64,000 nucleotides of DNA, taken from the NCBI RefSeq assembly GCF_013520985.1, contig NZ_JACDTY010000004.1:1-64000 (forward strand). The letters are read 5' to 3'. This document shows, piece by piece, positions 15,003 to 24,177 of the stretch. Origin of the DNA: Mesorhizobium neociceri. Its GTDB lineage: Bacteria; Pseudomonadota; Alphaproteobacteria; Rhizobiales; Rhizobiaceae. Position 1 is the stretch's first letter, and each line of letters opens with the position of its first letter. Below the pieces are notes generated by a model that was given only the letters and a program-made list of their open reading frames with translations, was not told the origin of the DNA and made no database searches. A program made the position numbers and the translations under genes.

Positions 15003-16004
15003 ATGTTTAGGCTCCTTCTTTTCGCCGCGGCGCTCGCCCTTGCTTGCGGCGGGGCGGAGGCGGCCAAGCTGGACCAAACCGCCGTCAATCAGGCCCAATT
15101 CGGCGTCGGCCAACCGAAAGGTGACAATCCAACTATATTGAAAGCCCAGATTCTTCTGGATCGTGCCCGATTCTCGCCGGGCCTGATCGACGGCCGCCTC
15201 TCAAAGAACTTCGCCAAGGCAGTCAGCGCCTTTCAGACGGCGAACGGATTCCAGTCCGATGGCACGCTCACGCGGGAGACCTGGGACAAGCTGATGGCAA
15301 CCTCCGCCAGCCCGGTTCTGGTAGCTTATGAGGTGACGCGTAAGGATGTGCGCGGACCCTTTACCAAGCGGATTCCGGCCCGCATGGAGAGGATGGCCCG
15401 TCTGCCGCGGCTGGGCTATCGCAACGCGGTAGAGAAGCTGGCGGAGCGCTTCCATGTTAGCGAACAATTGCTGAGAAGACTCAATCCCCGCGCCGGTTTC
15501 GGGAGGGCCGGCGTGACCTTGATGGTGCCAGATGTTGGCCGGGGCGATCCTCCTGCGGGCGTTGCCAGCGTCGAGGTCGACAAGGGCGCCCGACAGGTGC
15601 GCGTGCTCGATCCTTCCGGCAGATGGCTCGCAGTCTACCCCGCATCGATCGGGAGCGACGAGAAGCCGGCGCCAAGCGGCATGGCAGAGATCAAGCGCGT
15701 AGCGCAAAATCCTACCTATCACTACGATCCGCACTTCGCCTTCAAGGGAGTAAAGACCAAGCGGCCCTTCACCATTGCCGCGGGGCCAAACAATCCAGTC
15801 GGATCGGTCTGGATCGACCTTTCAATCGAAAGCTACGGCATTCACGGCACGCCCGAACCCGGCAAGATCGGCGCGACTTTCTCACACGGCTGTATCCGGC
15901 TGACCAACTGGGATGCCGAAGACCTCGCCTCTATGGTGCAGAAGGGAACGAAGGTGAACTTCAAGGACGAGATGGCGGACGCAGACGTCAAGCTCGCCGA
16001 TTAG
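15003..16004 (+). CDS. L,D-transpeptidase with peptidoglycan-binding domain
   Basis: A 333-residue periplasmic enzyme that forms 3-3 cross-links or attaches proteins to peptidoglycan. It has a signal peptide (MFRLLLFAAALALACGGAEA), a PG_binding_1 domain (about residues 40-100, LSKNFAKAVSAFQTANGF) and a YkuD catalytic domain (about 180-325). The catalytic motif is SHGCIRLTN with Cys297, and an upstream His lies in SYGIHGTPEP. The start at 15003 has GGAG 9 bases before it. The domain order is typical of the rhizobial family. Confidence 0.9.
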   Translation: MFRLLLFAAALALACGGAEAAKLDQTAVNQAQFGVGQPKGDNPTILKAQILLDRARFSPGLIDGRLSKNFAKAVSAFQTANGFQSDGTLTRETWDKLMATSASPVLVAYEVTRKDVRGPFTKRIPARMERMARLPRLGYRNAVEKLAERFHVSEQLLRRLNPRAGFGRAGVTLMVPDVGRGDPPAGVASVEVDKGARQVRVLDPSGRWLAVYPASIGSDEKPAPSGMAEIKRVAQNPTYHYDPHFAFKGVKTKRPFTIAAGPNNPVGSVWIDLSIESYGIHGTPEPGKIGATFSHGCIRLTNWDAEDLASMVQKGTKVNFKDEMADADVKLAD

Positions 16005-16174
16005 ACCATGCACTCCGCGATGGCTGCCTAAGGGGCTCGAGCTCTTGCGGGCGGCAACCCCTCAATAAGCCGCAGTGACCGACGGCTTTACTGTTGTCTC
16101 AGTAACACCTGGTCGGCCACTGCTTCGACTTCGGAGTAACTCTTTGACCCGGACCTTGTCGCCGATCGACGGGC

Positions 16175-16471
16175 TCACCTCAGCACCCACCAAACGATGG
16201 CGGCACACAGTAAAAACACGAGCGCGGCACACGTAATCAATATACCTCTTCGCGATTGCCATCCTGGCGGCTCAGCCGGCACAAGCGTGAACTGCTGGGC
16301 ATGCTCCGTAGCGATTTTCAGCAGGGATGAAGCCGTTTCCCGCGGCGTCCACCCTTGCGCTTCCGACGCAGTCACCAGCGCTGCGAATGCGGCTTCCAAG
16401 GCGACTTCGCAGTTTGCCTCCCGGTCTGGGCTATCCTTTGACAATATGGGTGGTTCGACGGCTCGGGACAT
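16175..16471 (-). CDS. Small tail-anchored membrane protein, unknown
   Basis: A 98-residue protein starting MSRAVEPPILSKDS. A soluble helical part (VALEAAFAALVTASEAQGW, then PRETASSLLKIATEHAQQF) is followed by one C-terminal transmembrane helix (RGILITCAALVFLLCAAIVWW). The start at 16471 gives the cleanest protein; the upstream in-frame codons have a different character. Function unknown. Confidence 0.5.
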   Translation of the reverse strand: MSRAVEPPILSKDSPDREANCEVALEAAFAALVTASEAQGWTPRETASSLLKIATEHAQQFTLVPAEPPGWQSRRGILITCAALVFLLCAAIVWWVLR

Positions 16472-16620
16472 GCAGACAAATCGGCTCGCCGATAAAAGGT
16501 TCCCTGCGCGATCAGGAGCAACCTGTCGATCAGCTGGCAAGGGTCAGCGATCATTCACCGTTTGTTGACCATATTAGGCCAGGCTCATAAACGGACATGC
16601 CAAGTAGCTCGTACATGCCA

Positions 16621-16660
16621 AAGGCCCCAGCGCATCGACCCAGCGCCGGGGCCTTTTTAG
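16621..16660 (+). terminator. Strong rho-independent terminator without an obvious plus-strand gene
   Basis: AAGGCCCC (16621-16628) pairs with GGGGCCTT (16648-16655) and runs into TTTTT. The nearest plus-strand gene ends at 16004 with about 600 bp between, so the hairpin may end a short untranslated RNA. Confidence 0.6.
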
Positions 16661-16749
16661 TTTTCGTCCCTCCAACTGGGTTGCGCCTACAGGCCTGCCA
16701 GGGCGAGGCGTCCAGTCGTTCCATTGCCTCATACAAGGCTATTGGTGGT

Positions 16750-16941
16750 CTACAATCGCTTGAAGTCCGCGAGCCCCAACCGTATTCGCTGACCTTCCGC
16801 ATAGGCCAGTGCGAACGATTCCATATTGAATGATCGGGTCAGTTCCTGGTCATCCTCGACCACGCGGACGAACCATTCGCCGCAGGCCTCGATCACTTCA
16901 ACACAGGGGCAAACCCAGGCGTTGAATGTTACATCATCCAT
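16750..16941 (-). CDS. Small acidic protein, unknown function
   Basis: A 63-residue frame beginning MDDVTFNAWVCPCVEVIEAC, with three Cys in the first 20 residues, then EWFVRVVEDDQELTRSF. A GGGAGG ribosome site precedes the ATG at 16941. No transmembrane segment is present. No known family was recognised; the Cys could bind a metal, but no clear ribbon motif exists. Confidence 0.5.
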   Translation of the reverse strand: MDDVTFNAWVCPCVEVIEACGEWFVRVVEDDQELTRSFNMESFALAYAEGQRIRLGLADFKRL

Positions 16942-17327
16942 TTCGCACTGCCTCCCGCGCAATGTGGACAATCACGAATTTATGGGACCGCCGAAATCAG
17001 TTCTTCAAGTTACAAACGTCTTTAGGGTCTCGACCAAACTCAACCGAGGACCCGCGCCTTCTCCCTATACGGAAGAAGCGCGCAGGCCGCCGGCTCCCCC
17101 ACCTCGCCAAGCAATGGGATTATCTGCAGAGGGACCGTTGCCAGCAATAAAGTTTGACATAGTGGGGCGAAAATGCTGCGACCAGGCAAAACTCACGATA
17201 GCCTTTGCGATCAGCGGGTCCAGCGCCTGCGAGACGACTGCGGACGAACATCGCAACATCGCACGCGGCGGGAGCATGGTCGCGGGTCAAGCAACCGCTT
17301 GTCGAAGTTGCGTTGTCGGTTTGGTGG
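16942..17327. other. Intergenic stretch without recognised features
   Basis: No frame here has a convincing ribosome site, domain or codon pattern, and no repeat or hairpin stands out. It separates the small minus-strand gene from the 3' end of the DMT transporter gene. Confidence 0.5.
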
Positions 17328-18272
17328 TTATGCTGGCCTTGGTTTGATCACGGTGGCAAGTACGATGCCGGCGACGATGAAGGCCGCACCGACCAGATCG
17401 TAATCGTGCAACTCCTCGCCGAGCAGAAGATAGGCGAGCACAGCGACGAACACAGTCTGAAGGTAAAGCAGCATGCTCGCCCGGCTCGCGCCGAGCGTTT
17501 CCACGCTTTTGTTGTAGAGATAGTACATTAGGGCGCCACCGGGACCCGCCAGATAGGCGAGCGCGAGAATGCTGTGGACGTTCATGGCGGAGCGTTCATC
17601 GTTGAACAATTCCCACACATGGAAAGGCAAGGCGACCAGCGCCCCGGCGCCGAGCAGCAGCACGACCATCGGCAGGAGTTCGATGCCGAATTTGGCACGG
17701 CGCAAAAGCACGGTGTACAGGCCCCAGCAGAAGGCGCTGCCGACGATCCACAGCTCACCGGCGTTGAACTTGAGTTGCAGCAGCGCCGTCAGGTTCCCGT
17801 GGGCAACGATGAAAATCATCCCGGCGAGCGCAACCAGCGCGCCAAGCGACTTCCACAGCCCGAGCGGCTCGCCAAGCACGAAACGGGCGAGCACCATCGT
17901 CATGACAGGCGACAGCGCCATGATGATACCGGCCGTGGTGGCGTCGGTGTCGTTGAGGCCATGGTAGATCATACCCTGGCACAGCGTGAGGCCGATCGCT
18001 CCCACGGCGATGACCTCCGCGGCGCGCGTGCGCAAAAGGCCGATCATCGCGTCGTGATGACGGTGCACAATCGGCAGCAGGATGGCGCAAGCAAGCGTCA
18101 GCCGCCAGAAGCAGAGGCCCCAGGGCGGCATCTCGGGCGCCACCCATTTTGCCGCGATGTAGACACCAGCCGAAAGCAGCCAGCACAGGACCGCGGCCGG
18201 ATAGCCGGTCAAGGAGGATATAGGCCCGACCTCGGGTTGCGCGGCTTGATGCGCTATCGGCATTGCCTGCAT
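17328..18272 (-). CDS. DMT-superfamily (EamA) transporter
   Basis: A 314-residue inner-membrane protein with about ten transmembrane helices arranged as two EamA repeats. The first includes WRLTLACAILLPIVH and GIIMALSPVMTMVLARFVLGEP; the second includes LGASRASMLLYLQTVFVAVLAYLLLGEEL. Members export amino acids, purines or other metabolites. The ATG at 18272 lies 8 bases after GGGAGG; another ATG three codons later is also possible. It is monocistronic and the substrate is unknown. Confidence 0.85.
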   Translation of the reverse strand: MQAMPIAHQAAQPEVGPISSLTGYPAAVLCWLLSAGVYIAAKWVAPEMPPWGLCFWRLTLACAILLPIVHRHHDAMIGLLRTRAAEVIAVGAIGLTLCQGMIYHGLNDTDATTAGIIMALSPVMTMVLARFVLGEPLGLWKSLGALVALAGMIFIVAHGNLTALLQLKFNAGELWIVGSAFCWGLYTVLLRRAKFGIELLPMVVLLLGAGALVALPFHVWELFNDERSAMNVHSILALAYLAGPGGALMYYLYNKSVETLGASRASMLLYLQTVFVAVLAYLLLGEELHDYDLVGAAFIVAGIVLATVIKPRPA

Positions 18273-18529
18273 GCCATGCCCCTCCCTTCAATGACATAGG
18301 CCCGACGGGGGCAACATAGACTGCGTCGTTAGGTTGTGCATCCGTTTTGAAAGGATGAGGTCAAAAGGAATCTGCGCTCGTCTTTGATGGGGCGAGGAGG
18401 TTCTTTCCCGTGAGCGACGACCGGAACGGGTCAACTCGCGACATCGGACATTGGACGTTCAACGTCCGCTATCGTTGTTCATTCCACGACAAGCGGGCCC
18501 ACTGCTTTGAGGCTGATAGAGTAACTATG

Positions 18530-18949
18530 TCAGTCGGCCATGTCGCCAGAAGGCATTGCGGAAACGTCCATCCACATCGCGCCCACGGCATGACCATCGG
18601 GATCGGCGAGGTCGCGGGTATACATGAACCCATGATCTTCGACTGGATTGATGTCGGCGATGCCACCGTTCGCAGCAGCTGCGGCGGCCATCGCATCGAC
18701 CGCCTCGCGGCTATCCAGCGACAGCGCCAGCATTACCTCGCTGGACGTTGATGGCGGGATGGGGCGCGTGGTCATAGTCTGCCATTTTTCACGGCTCAGC
18801 AGCATGAAGTTGATTTCTTCACTCCACACCATCCCGGCAGCCGTCTCACTGGCAAACGTGGGATTGTTCTTGAACCCGAGAGATTCATAGAACGCCGTGG
18901 ATGCCTTCACGTCGGCCACCGGCAGGCTCACAAAAATCTTCTTGCTCAT
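18530..18949 (-). CDS. VOC-family (glyoxalase/bleomycin-resistance-like) protein
   Basis: A 139-residue single-chain protein of the vicinal oxygen chelate fold (MSKKIFVSLPVADVKASTAF, then FMLLSREKWQTM, GFMYTRDLADPDGHAVGAMW). The final DPDGH segment is the usual C-terminal signature. This subgroup is generally annotated as extradiol dioxygenase- or glyoxalase-like with unproven activity, and the full set of metal ligands is not evident. The plus-strand neighbour region has no gene. Confidence 0.8.
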   Translation of the reverse strand: MSKKIFVSLPVADVKASTAFYESLGFKNNPTFASETAAGMVWSEEINFMLLSREKWQTMTTRPIPPSTSSEVMLALSLDSREAVDAMAAAAAANGGIADINPVEDHGFMYTRDLADPDGHAVGAMWMDVSAMPSGDMAD

Positions 18950-19281
18950 CGATCATTCCTTTGGTTGTTGAGATACAGTCCAGCGAGTGGCGCCTGCTTT
19001 AAGACGGTTGACCGCCCACAGATCCGACACAGCATCTCAACTTTTTTAGATCGCCTGCGCAGTTGCAGATCAGCGCCCAGGCAACGGCGCGAGGCGGAGC
19101 CAGACAGAGGTGGCAATCCTACTGGCGGGTGATGCCGGCCCGCTGCTCAATTGAATGCAAGGGAGCAGCCTGCCTTGCCCAGGACGTTCCTGCCGAAGCC
19201 TGGCGCCCAGATTGTTGCAGCTTTACTGGCAGCCCTACGCTATCTGATTAATGACGGTGTTCGACAGGGAGTTTTGACCAA
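18950..19281. other. Intergenic stretch without recognised features
   Basis: This gap between the divergent VOC and GreA-like genes contains no supported frame, repeat or hairpin. It presumably holds both promoters. Confidence 0.5.
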
Positions 19282-19764
19282 TTGAGCGTAGCATTTGCCA
19301 AGGAGGAAAGCGCCGAGGCAGCGGCGGAAACCATATTGCCGGCTCGGCCTATCTCCGATCGGATCAACCTCGTCACTGAGGCGGGGCTTAAGATGCTGCA
19401 GGATGAATTGGCTCGCGCCCAGCAGGCTCTCGAGGCCGCTAACGTGCTGGAGGATGTCAACGAAAGGCGGCGGCAGTCGGCGGTTCCGGTTCGAGATATG
19501 CGCTATTATACCGAACGCGTTCGTACGGCTCAGCTTATGTCTGTGCCGACGTCCAATGAAGTGATCACCTTCGGTCACACCGTTACCTTCGAGCGCGATG
19601 ATGGCCGCACTCAGACCTTCCGCATTGTCGGTGAGGATGAGGCCAACCCGTCTCGAGCTTCCATATCGCATGGTTCACCGGTTGCCATCGCGCTGATTGG
19701 CAAAACCGTTGGAGATATTGTCCATCTGGGTCAGCGCGAACTCGAGATCCTGTCCATCTCTTAG
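19282..19764 (+). CDS. GreA/GreB-family transcription elongation factor-like protein
   Basis: A 160-residue protein. An N-terminal coiled-coil part (AGLKMLQDELARAQQALEAA) is followed by a C-terminal GreA/GreB FKBP-like domain (about residues 85-158, EVITFGHTVTFERDDG, then ISHGSPVAIALIGKTVGDIV). GreA rescues stalled RNA polymerase by stimulating transcript cleavage; short paralogues like this often regulate polymerase differently (Rnk- or GreA-like). The start is TTG at 19282 with AGGGAG about 12 bases upstream, so the precise N-terminus is uncertain. The housekeeping greA is expected elsewhere. Confidence 0.8.
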   Translation: MSVAFAKEESAEAAAETILPARPISDRINLVTEAGLKMLQDELARAQQALEAANVLEDVNERRRQSAVPVRDMRYYTERVRTAQLMSVPTSNEVITFGHTVTFERDDGRTQTFRIVGEDEANPSRASISHGSPVAIALIGKTVGDIVHLGQRELEILSIS

Positions 19765-19963
19765 TTGGACATCGGGGGAGGGCGCACGACCGAATTGCCG
19801 TGGGCGCAACATGGTGGTTGCAAGGCGGCTACTCAGGACCAATGGCCAATAACGGACAGGCAGATTCTGGGGTGCGAAGAGCATAGCGGACGTTCCGCTC
19901 GGTGCGAAGGTCTCCGGCTGACAAAGCAGACTTTGGCCTCCGGTCGTTTGGAACTTTGCTTTT

Positions 19964-20671
19964 TCAGGTGGCGACACGCGGCTTTGTCGTACTTGCGTCC
20001 TTCGTCTGTTCGCCAACGGCAAACACAGCGCTCGCTTCGCTGACGATCGAGACGTGATCCTTGGCAGCCTTGCCAGCGGCATTGCCGTCGCCACGCATGA
20101 TTGCGGTGACAATGGCATCGTGCTCCTGCCAGGATTTGGCGAGCCGCCCCGGCAGCATGAATTGCGCCCGGCGGAAGGGTGCCAGACGGCCGCGCGTCAT
20201 CACCGTCATTTCGTAAATATGCGTGTTGTGGGCGCCCCGGTAGAGCCGGCTATGGAACTCGGTGTTGAAGTATTCATAATCCTCCTCGGCGCCCAGCTGC
20301 ACCAGCCGCGCCGAGCCCTGATGCTCGATCTCGAGCGCGCGGCGCTCGATGCTGGTCATGCGCTCGGCGGAAAAGCGGGCGCAGATCGCCTCCAGTTCGG
20401 CCATGCTTTCGAACATCGAGGCGAGATGTTCCTGCGTCACAACCGCGACGATGGCGCCCCGGTTGGGACGCCTTTCGACGAGACCCATGGCGCTGAGATG
20501 GCCGAGCGCCTCGCGCACCGGCGTGCGTGAGACGTCGAAGCGGGCGGCCAGCGATGCCTCGTCGAGCTTTTCGCCGGGACGCAGGAAGCCGGTGACGATG
20601 CGGTCGCCGATCGCCCGCACCATCTGATCGACCGTCGTACCTGACCTGATCAAGCCGCGCTTTCCCGACAC
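19964..20671 (-). CDS. GntR-family regulator with FCD domain (divergent from the biuret operon)
   Basis: A regulator of about 235 residues with a winged helix-turn-helix (FDVSRTPVREALGHLSAMGLV) and a C-terminal FCD domain (EAICARFSAERMTSIERRALE, then FHSRLYRGAHN with metal-binding-type His). A GTG start at 20671 is preferred over an upstream ATG because GGAGGA precedes it; spacing is short, so the exact start is uncertain. It is transcribed away from the BMP importer/biuret hydrolase operon and probably controls it, with an intermediate of the pathway as inducer. ATTGCAT elements lie in the shared intergenic region. Confidence 0.83.
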   Translation of the reverse strand: MSGKRGLIRSGTTVDQMVRAIGDRIVTGFLRPGEKLDEASLAARFDVSRTPVREALGHLSAMGLVERRPNRGAIVAVVTQEHLASMFESMAELEAICARFSAERMTSIERRALEIEHQGSARLVQLGAEEDYEYFNTEFHSRLYRGAHNTHIYEMTVMTRGRLAPFRRAQFMLPGRLAKSWQEHDAIVTAIMRGDGNAAGKAAKDHVSIVSEASAVFAVGEQTKDASTTKPRVAT

Positions 20672-20793
20672 GTCTCCTCCGTCCAGTCTTTTTGCAGGGT
20701 TGGCTCGCGGGCCAGTCCCGACTCGGGGTCGCCTCACTCTATGCCTTTATTTTAATCTACATGTCAAACTGGCTATTTTCAAGGCAGAAAGTG

Positions 20794-20888
20794 TATGCAA
20801 TTGCCCTTCGCTTGTGCAGACAGGCTCGGCACTACAACTGATTCTATTGCATAAATTAAGATTTTTGAACTGGCACATTGATTGCATG
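20794..20888. promoter_or_regulatory. Three ATTGCAT elements in the divergent promoter region
   Basis: TATGCAAT (20794-20801, inverted), ATTGCATA (20846-20853) and ATTGCATG (20881-20888) lie in the 277-bp gap between the GntR gene and the binding-protein gene. The last two are direct copies 35 bp apart. The gap is AT-rich compared with its surroundings. They are candidate sites for the GntR regulator; binding is inferred only. Confidence 0.4.
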
Positions 20889-20948
20889 CACTTTCCTGAG
20901 AAGGCGTTAACCGACCTGGAAAAAGGGTCCTGTAGGGGAGCATAAGAG

Positions 20949-22076
20949 ATGACCGACAGATTCATGCTTAGCCGCCGCCAACTGCTCAAGACCTCTGCCG
21001 CCGGAGCAGCACTTGGCCTTGCTTCGGCAGCCTTTCCCATCAGGAGGGCGTTTGCCGCGGCCGCCACAGTCGGCTTCATCTATGTCGGGCCGAAGGACGA
21101 CTACGGCTACAACCAGGCGCATGCCGAGGGTGCGGCGACGCTGAAGGGCATCGAGGGCATCACCGTTGTCGAGGAGGAGAATGTGCCCGAGACGGTCGAT
21201 GTCCAGAAGACGATGGAATCGATGATCAATCTCGACGGTGCCTCGCTGATCTTCCCGACCTCGTTCGGTTATTTCGATCCCCACATGCTGGCCATGTGCA
21301 AGAAGTTCCCCGACGTGCAGTTCCGCCATTGCGGCGGCATGTGGAACAAGGACAAGCATCCGATGAATGCCGGCTCCTATTTCGGCTATATCGGCATGGG
21401 CCAGTATCTCAACGGTGTCGTCGCCGGCCACACCTCGAAGAGCAAGAAGCTCGGCTTCGTCGCCGCCAAGCCGATCCCGCAGGTGCTGCTCAACATCAAC
21501 TCCTTCCTGCTTGGCGCACGCTCGGTCGATCCGACCATCACGTGCCAGGTGATCTTCACCGGCGAATGGTCACTGGCGGTCAAGGAGGCGGAAGCCACCA
21601 ACGCGCTGGTCGACCAGGGCGCCGACGTCATCACTTGCCATGTCGACAGTCCGAAAGTTGTGGTCGAGACAGCCGCCGGGCGTGGAGCGTTCGTCTGTGG
21701 CTATCACGCCAACCAGAGCCCGCTTGCGCCTGAAAAATATCTCACCGGCGCCGAATGGAACTGGGCCAAGGTCTACAAGATGTTCGTCGACGACCTCGTC
21801 GCCGGCACGCCGCTGCCCAACTTCACCCGCGGCGGCCTGGCCGACGGCTTCGTCAAGATGAGCCCGCTCGGCCCCGCCGTCGGCGAGCCGGCGCGCAAGC
21901 AATTCGATGCCACGCTGGCCGAGATGATGAAGGGCGGCTTCGCCGTCATCAAGGGGCCGCTCAAGAGCAACAAGGGGGTGGTCGTCGCCACCGAGGGACA
22001 GGCATTCCCCGAGACTGCGATCGAGCTGGAAAGCATGGACTATCTGGTCGACGGGGTCGTCGGCTCGACCGCCTGA
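20949..22076 (+). CDS. BMP-family ABC transporter substrate-binding protein
   Basis: A 375-residue periplasmic protein. It has a twin-arginine signal (SRRQLLK at residues 8-14, then a hydrophobic stretch and cleavage near AFAAAA), so it is probably exported folded through Tat. The mature part is a BMP/PnrA-type binding fold (VGFIYVGPKDDYGYNQAHAE, YFGYIGMGQYLNGVVAG). Known BMP proteins bind nucleosides, but this group also occurs with ureide and biuret genes. It is first in an eight-gene operon with biuret hydrolase, so biuret or a related N-rich compound is the likely ligand. SD TAGGGGAGC precedes the ATG. Confidence 0.87.
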   Translation: MTDRFMLSRRQLLKTSAAGAALGLASAAFPIRRAFAAAATVGFIYVGPKDDYGYNQAHAEGAATLKGIEGITVVEEENVPETVDVQKTMESMINLDGASLIFPTSFGYFDPHMLAMCKKFPDVQFRHCGGMWNKDKHPMNAGSYFGYIGMGQYLNGVVAGHTSKSKKLGFVAAKPIPQVLLNINSFLLGARSVDPTITCQVIFTGEWSLAVKEAEATNALVDQGADVITCHVDSPKVVVETAAGRGAFVCGYHANQSPLAPEKYLTGAEWNWAKVYKMFVDDLVAGTPLPNFTRGGLADGFVKMSPLGPAVGEPARKQFDATLAEMMKGGFAVIKGPLKSNKGVVVATEGQAFPETAIELESMDYLVDGVVGSTA

Positions 22077-22094
22077 TCCGAGGGGAACGGCACG

Positions 22095-23237
22095 ATGGTG
22101 GACACGGTGGCAGGATCCGACATGCCGGCACTGTTCGGCGCCAGGGGATATCCGCCGACGCTGGAATGGATTGCGCGGCGGGCGGAGGCCTTTGTCATCC
22201 CGCTCGCGGCGCTGATCGTCGGCATGGCCCTGTTCAGCCTGTTCATTGCGCTCGTCGGCAAGTCGCCGATCCTGCTCTACGAGACCATGTGGCGGGGCGG
22301 CTTCGGCTCCTGGTTCTCGGTGCAGAATTCGCTGTCGCGGGCCGCACCGCTGCTTCTGGCGGCGCTCTGCGTGGCGCTGCCGGCGCGGCTCGGCCTCGTC
22401 GTCATCGGCGGCGAGGGCGCCATCGTGCTTGGCGGAGTCGGAGCCGCTGCCATCGGCGTGGCGCTCAGCGGCGCGCCTTCCTCAATCGTCATTCTTGCCA
22501 TGGGCGTGGCGGGCATGGCCGCCGGCGGCATCTGGATCGGTGCCGTCGGCGCGCTGCGCCACTACCGGGCTGTCAATGAAACCATCTCCAGCCTGCTGCT
22601 GGCCTATATCGCCATCGCGCTGATGAACCAGCTGGTGGAAGGGCCGCTGCGTGATCCGGCCTCGCTCAACAAGCCGTCGACCCAGCCGCTGGCGGACATC
22701 TACCGCATCGGCAACATTCCGGGCATGGATGTGCATTGGGGGCTGGTCGTCGGCATCCTCGCCTGCATCATATCCTGGGTGCTCATTGAAAAGACCCGCT
22801 GGGGGTTTGCCGCGCGCATCGCCGGCGGCAATGTGCGGGCAGCGCAAGTGCAGGGACTGGCTGTCGGCCCCTTGATCGTCGGCTTTACCGCACTAGCCGG
22901 CGGCTTTGCCGGGCTTGCCGGCATGCTGGAAGTCGCGGCGGTGCAGGGCAGCGCCAACGCCTCGCTCGCGGCCGGCTATGGCTACACCGGCATCCTCGTC
23001 GCCTTCCTTGCCCGCCATAATCCACTGGCCATCATTCCGGTCGCCATCCTGCTTGGCGGCATCGATGCCTCGGGTGGACTGATCCAGCGCCGCATGGACC
23101 TGCCCGACGCCACCGTGCTGGTGCTGCAAGGCATGATCTTCATCATCATCCTGCTCAGCGAAACCTTCTACGGCCGCTTCAAGGCCTTCAATCCCGATCT
23201 TTGGAAGCGGCCCGATCTCGTGCGGGGGACTGCCTGA
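22095..23237 (+). CDS. BMP-type ABC transporter permease 1
   Basis: A 380-residue inner-membrane protein with about ten hydrophobic helices and the BPD_transp_2 core (RLGLVVIGGEGAIVLGGVGA, then LLAYIAIALMNQLVEGPL and GGFAGLAGMLEVAAVQG). It pairs with the second permease to form the channel. SD AGGGGAAC lies 8 bases before the ATG. The stop TGA overlaps the start of the next gene (23235-23239), indicating coupled translation. Confidence 0.87.
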   Translation: MVDTVAGSDMPALFGARGYPPTLEWIARRAEAFVIPLAALIVGMALFSLFIALVGKSPILLYETMWRGGFGSWFSVQNSLSRAAPLLLAALCVALPARLGLVVIGGEGAIVLGGVGAAAIGVALSGAPSSIVILAMGVAGMAAGGIWIGAVGALRHYRAVNETISSLLLAYIAIALMNQLVEGPLRDPASLNKPSTQPLADIYRIGNIPGMDVHWGLVVGILACIISWVLIEKTRWGFAARIAGGNVRAAQVQGLAVGPLIVGFTALAGGFAGLAGMLEVAAVQGSANASLAAGYGYTGILVAFLARHNPLAIIPVAILLGGIDASGGLIQRRMDLPDATVLVLQGMIFIIILLSETFYGRFKAFNPDLWKRPDLVRGTA

Positions 23238-24163
23238 TGGATGCGACCGAGATCGGCCTCTGGGGCGTGCCGCTGGCCATACTGGGCGGCGCCATCCGTG
23301 TGTCGACGCCCTTCATCTTCGTCTCGCTGGGCGAGGCGATCACCGAGCGGTCCGGCCGCATCAATCTGGGGCTTGAAGGCACGCTCGTCTTCGGCGCCAT
23401 GACCGCCTATGCGGTGGCGGTGATGACCGGTTCGCCGTGGCTTGGCCTGCTCGCCGCAGCCTTCGCCGGCCTCTGCTTTGGGCTGTTCCATGGCTGGATC
23501 TGCAAATTCCCCCGGGTTAACGACATCGCCATAGGCATCGCACTGATGCTGTTCGGTTCGGGCCTCGCCTTCTTCTTTGGCAAGCCCTTCATCAAGCCAA
23601 AGGCGCCCAATCTGCCGGCCATTCCCTTTGGCGGCTGGTCCGATATTCCGCAGGTGCAGGCGGCGCTCGACGTCAACGTGCTGTTCCTGATCGGCGCGGT
23701 GCTGTCAGTCATTCTGTGGTGGGCATTCCGCAATACGCGCGCCGGGCTGATTGTGCGCGTCGTCGGCGACAGTTCCGATGCTGCGCGCGCCATGGGCCTT
23801 AACCCCGACACGGTGCGGCTGCTTGCCACCGGCGTCGGCGGCGCGCTGGCGGGGATCGGCGGCGCATATCTGTCGCTCTATTATCCCGGCAGCTGGACCG
23901 AACGTATTTCGTCGGGCCAGGGTCTGATGGCGGTGGCGCTGGTCATCTTCGCGCGCTGGAACCCGCTCGGCTGCTTTGCCGCGGCACTTCTGTTCGGTGG
24001 CGCCGGTGCGCTGGGCCCCGCGCTGCAATCGGTCGGCGTCACGCAAGGCTACTATCTGTTCTACGCCGCGCCCTACATCCTTACCCTCATCATCATGATT
24101 GCCACTTCGTCGCCGACACGCTCGCTTGCGGGTGCGCCGGGCGAATTGTCGATCACCAAATGA
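23237..24163 (+). CDS. BMP-type ABC transporter permease 2
   Basis: A 308-residue permease starting [16 protein letters not shown], with the conserved segment [20 protein letters not shown] and later [18 protein letters not shown]. It has about eight transmembrane helices. The ATG at 23237 is chosen because it overlaps the previous stop; a longer frame upstream is only read-through of the first permease gene. It ends 14 bases before the GTG of biuret hydrolase. Confidence 0.87.
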   Translation: MDATEIGLWGVPLAILGGAIRVSTPFIFVSLGEAITERSGRINLGLEGTLVFGAMTAYAVAVMTGSPWLGLLAAAFAGLCFGLFHGWICKFPRVNDIAIGIALMLFGSGLAFFFGKPFIKPKAPNLPAIPFGGWSDIPQVQAALDVNVLFLIGAVLSVILWWAFRNTRAGLIVRVVGDSSDAARAMGLNPDTVRLLATGVGGALAGIGGAYLSLYYPGSWTERISSGQGLMAVALVIFARWNPLGCFAAALLFGGAGALGPALQSVGVTQGYYLFYAAPYILTLIIMIATSSPTRSLAGAPGELSITK

Positions 24164-24177
24164 CTGGAGTTTTGCCC

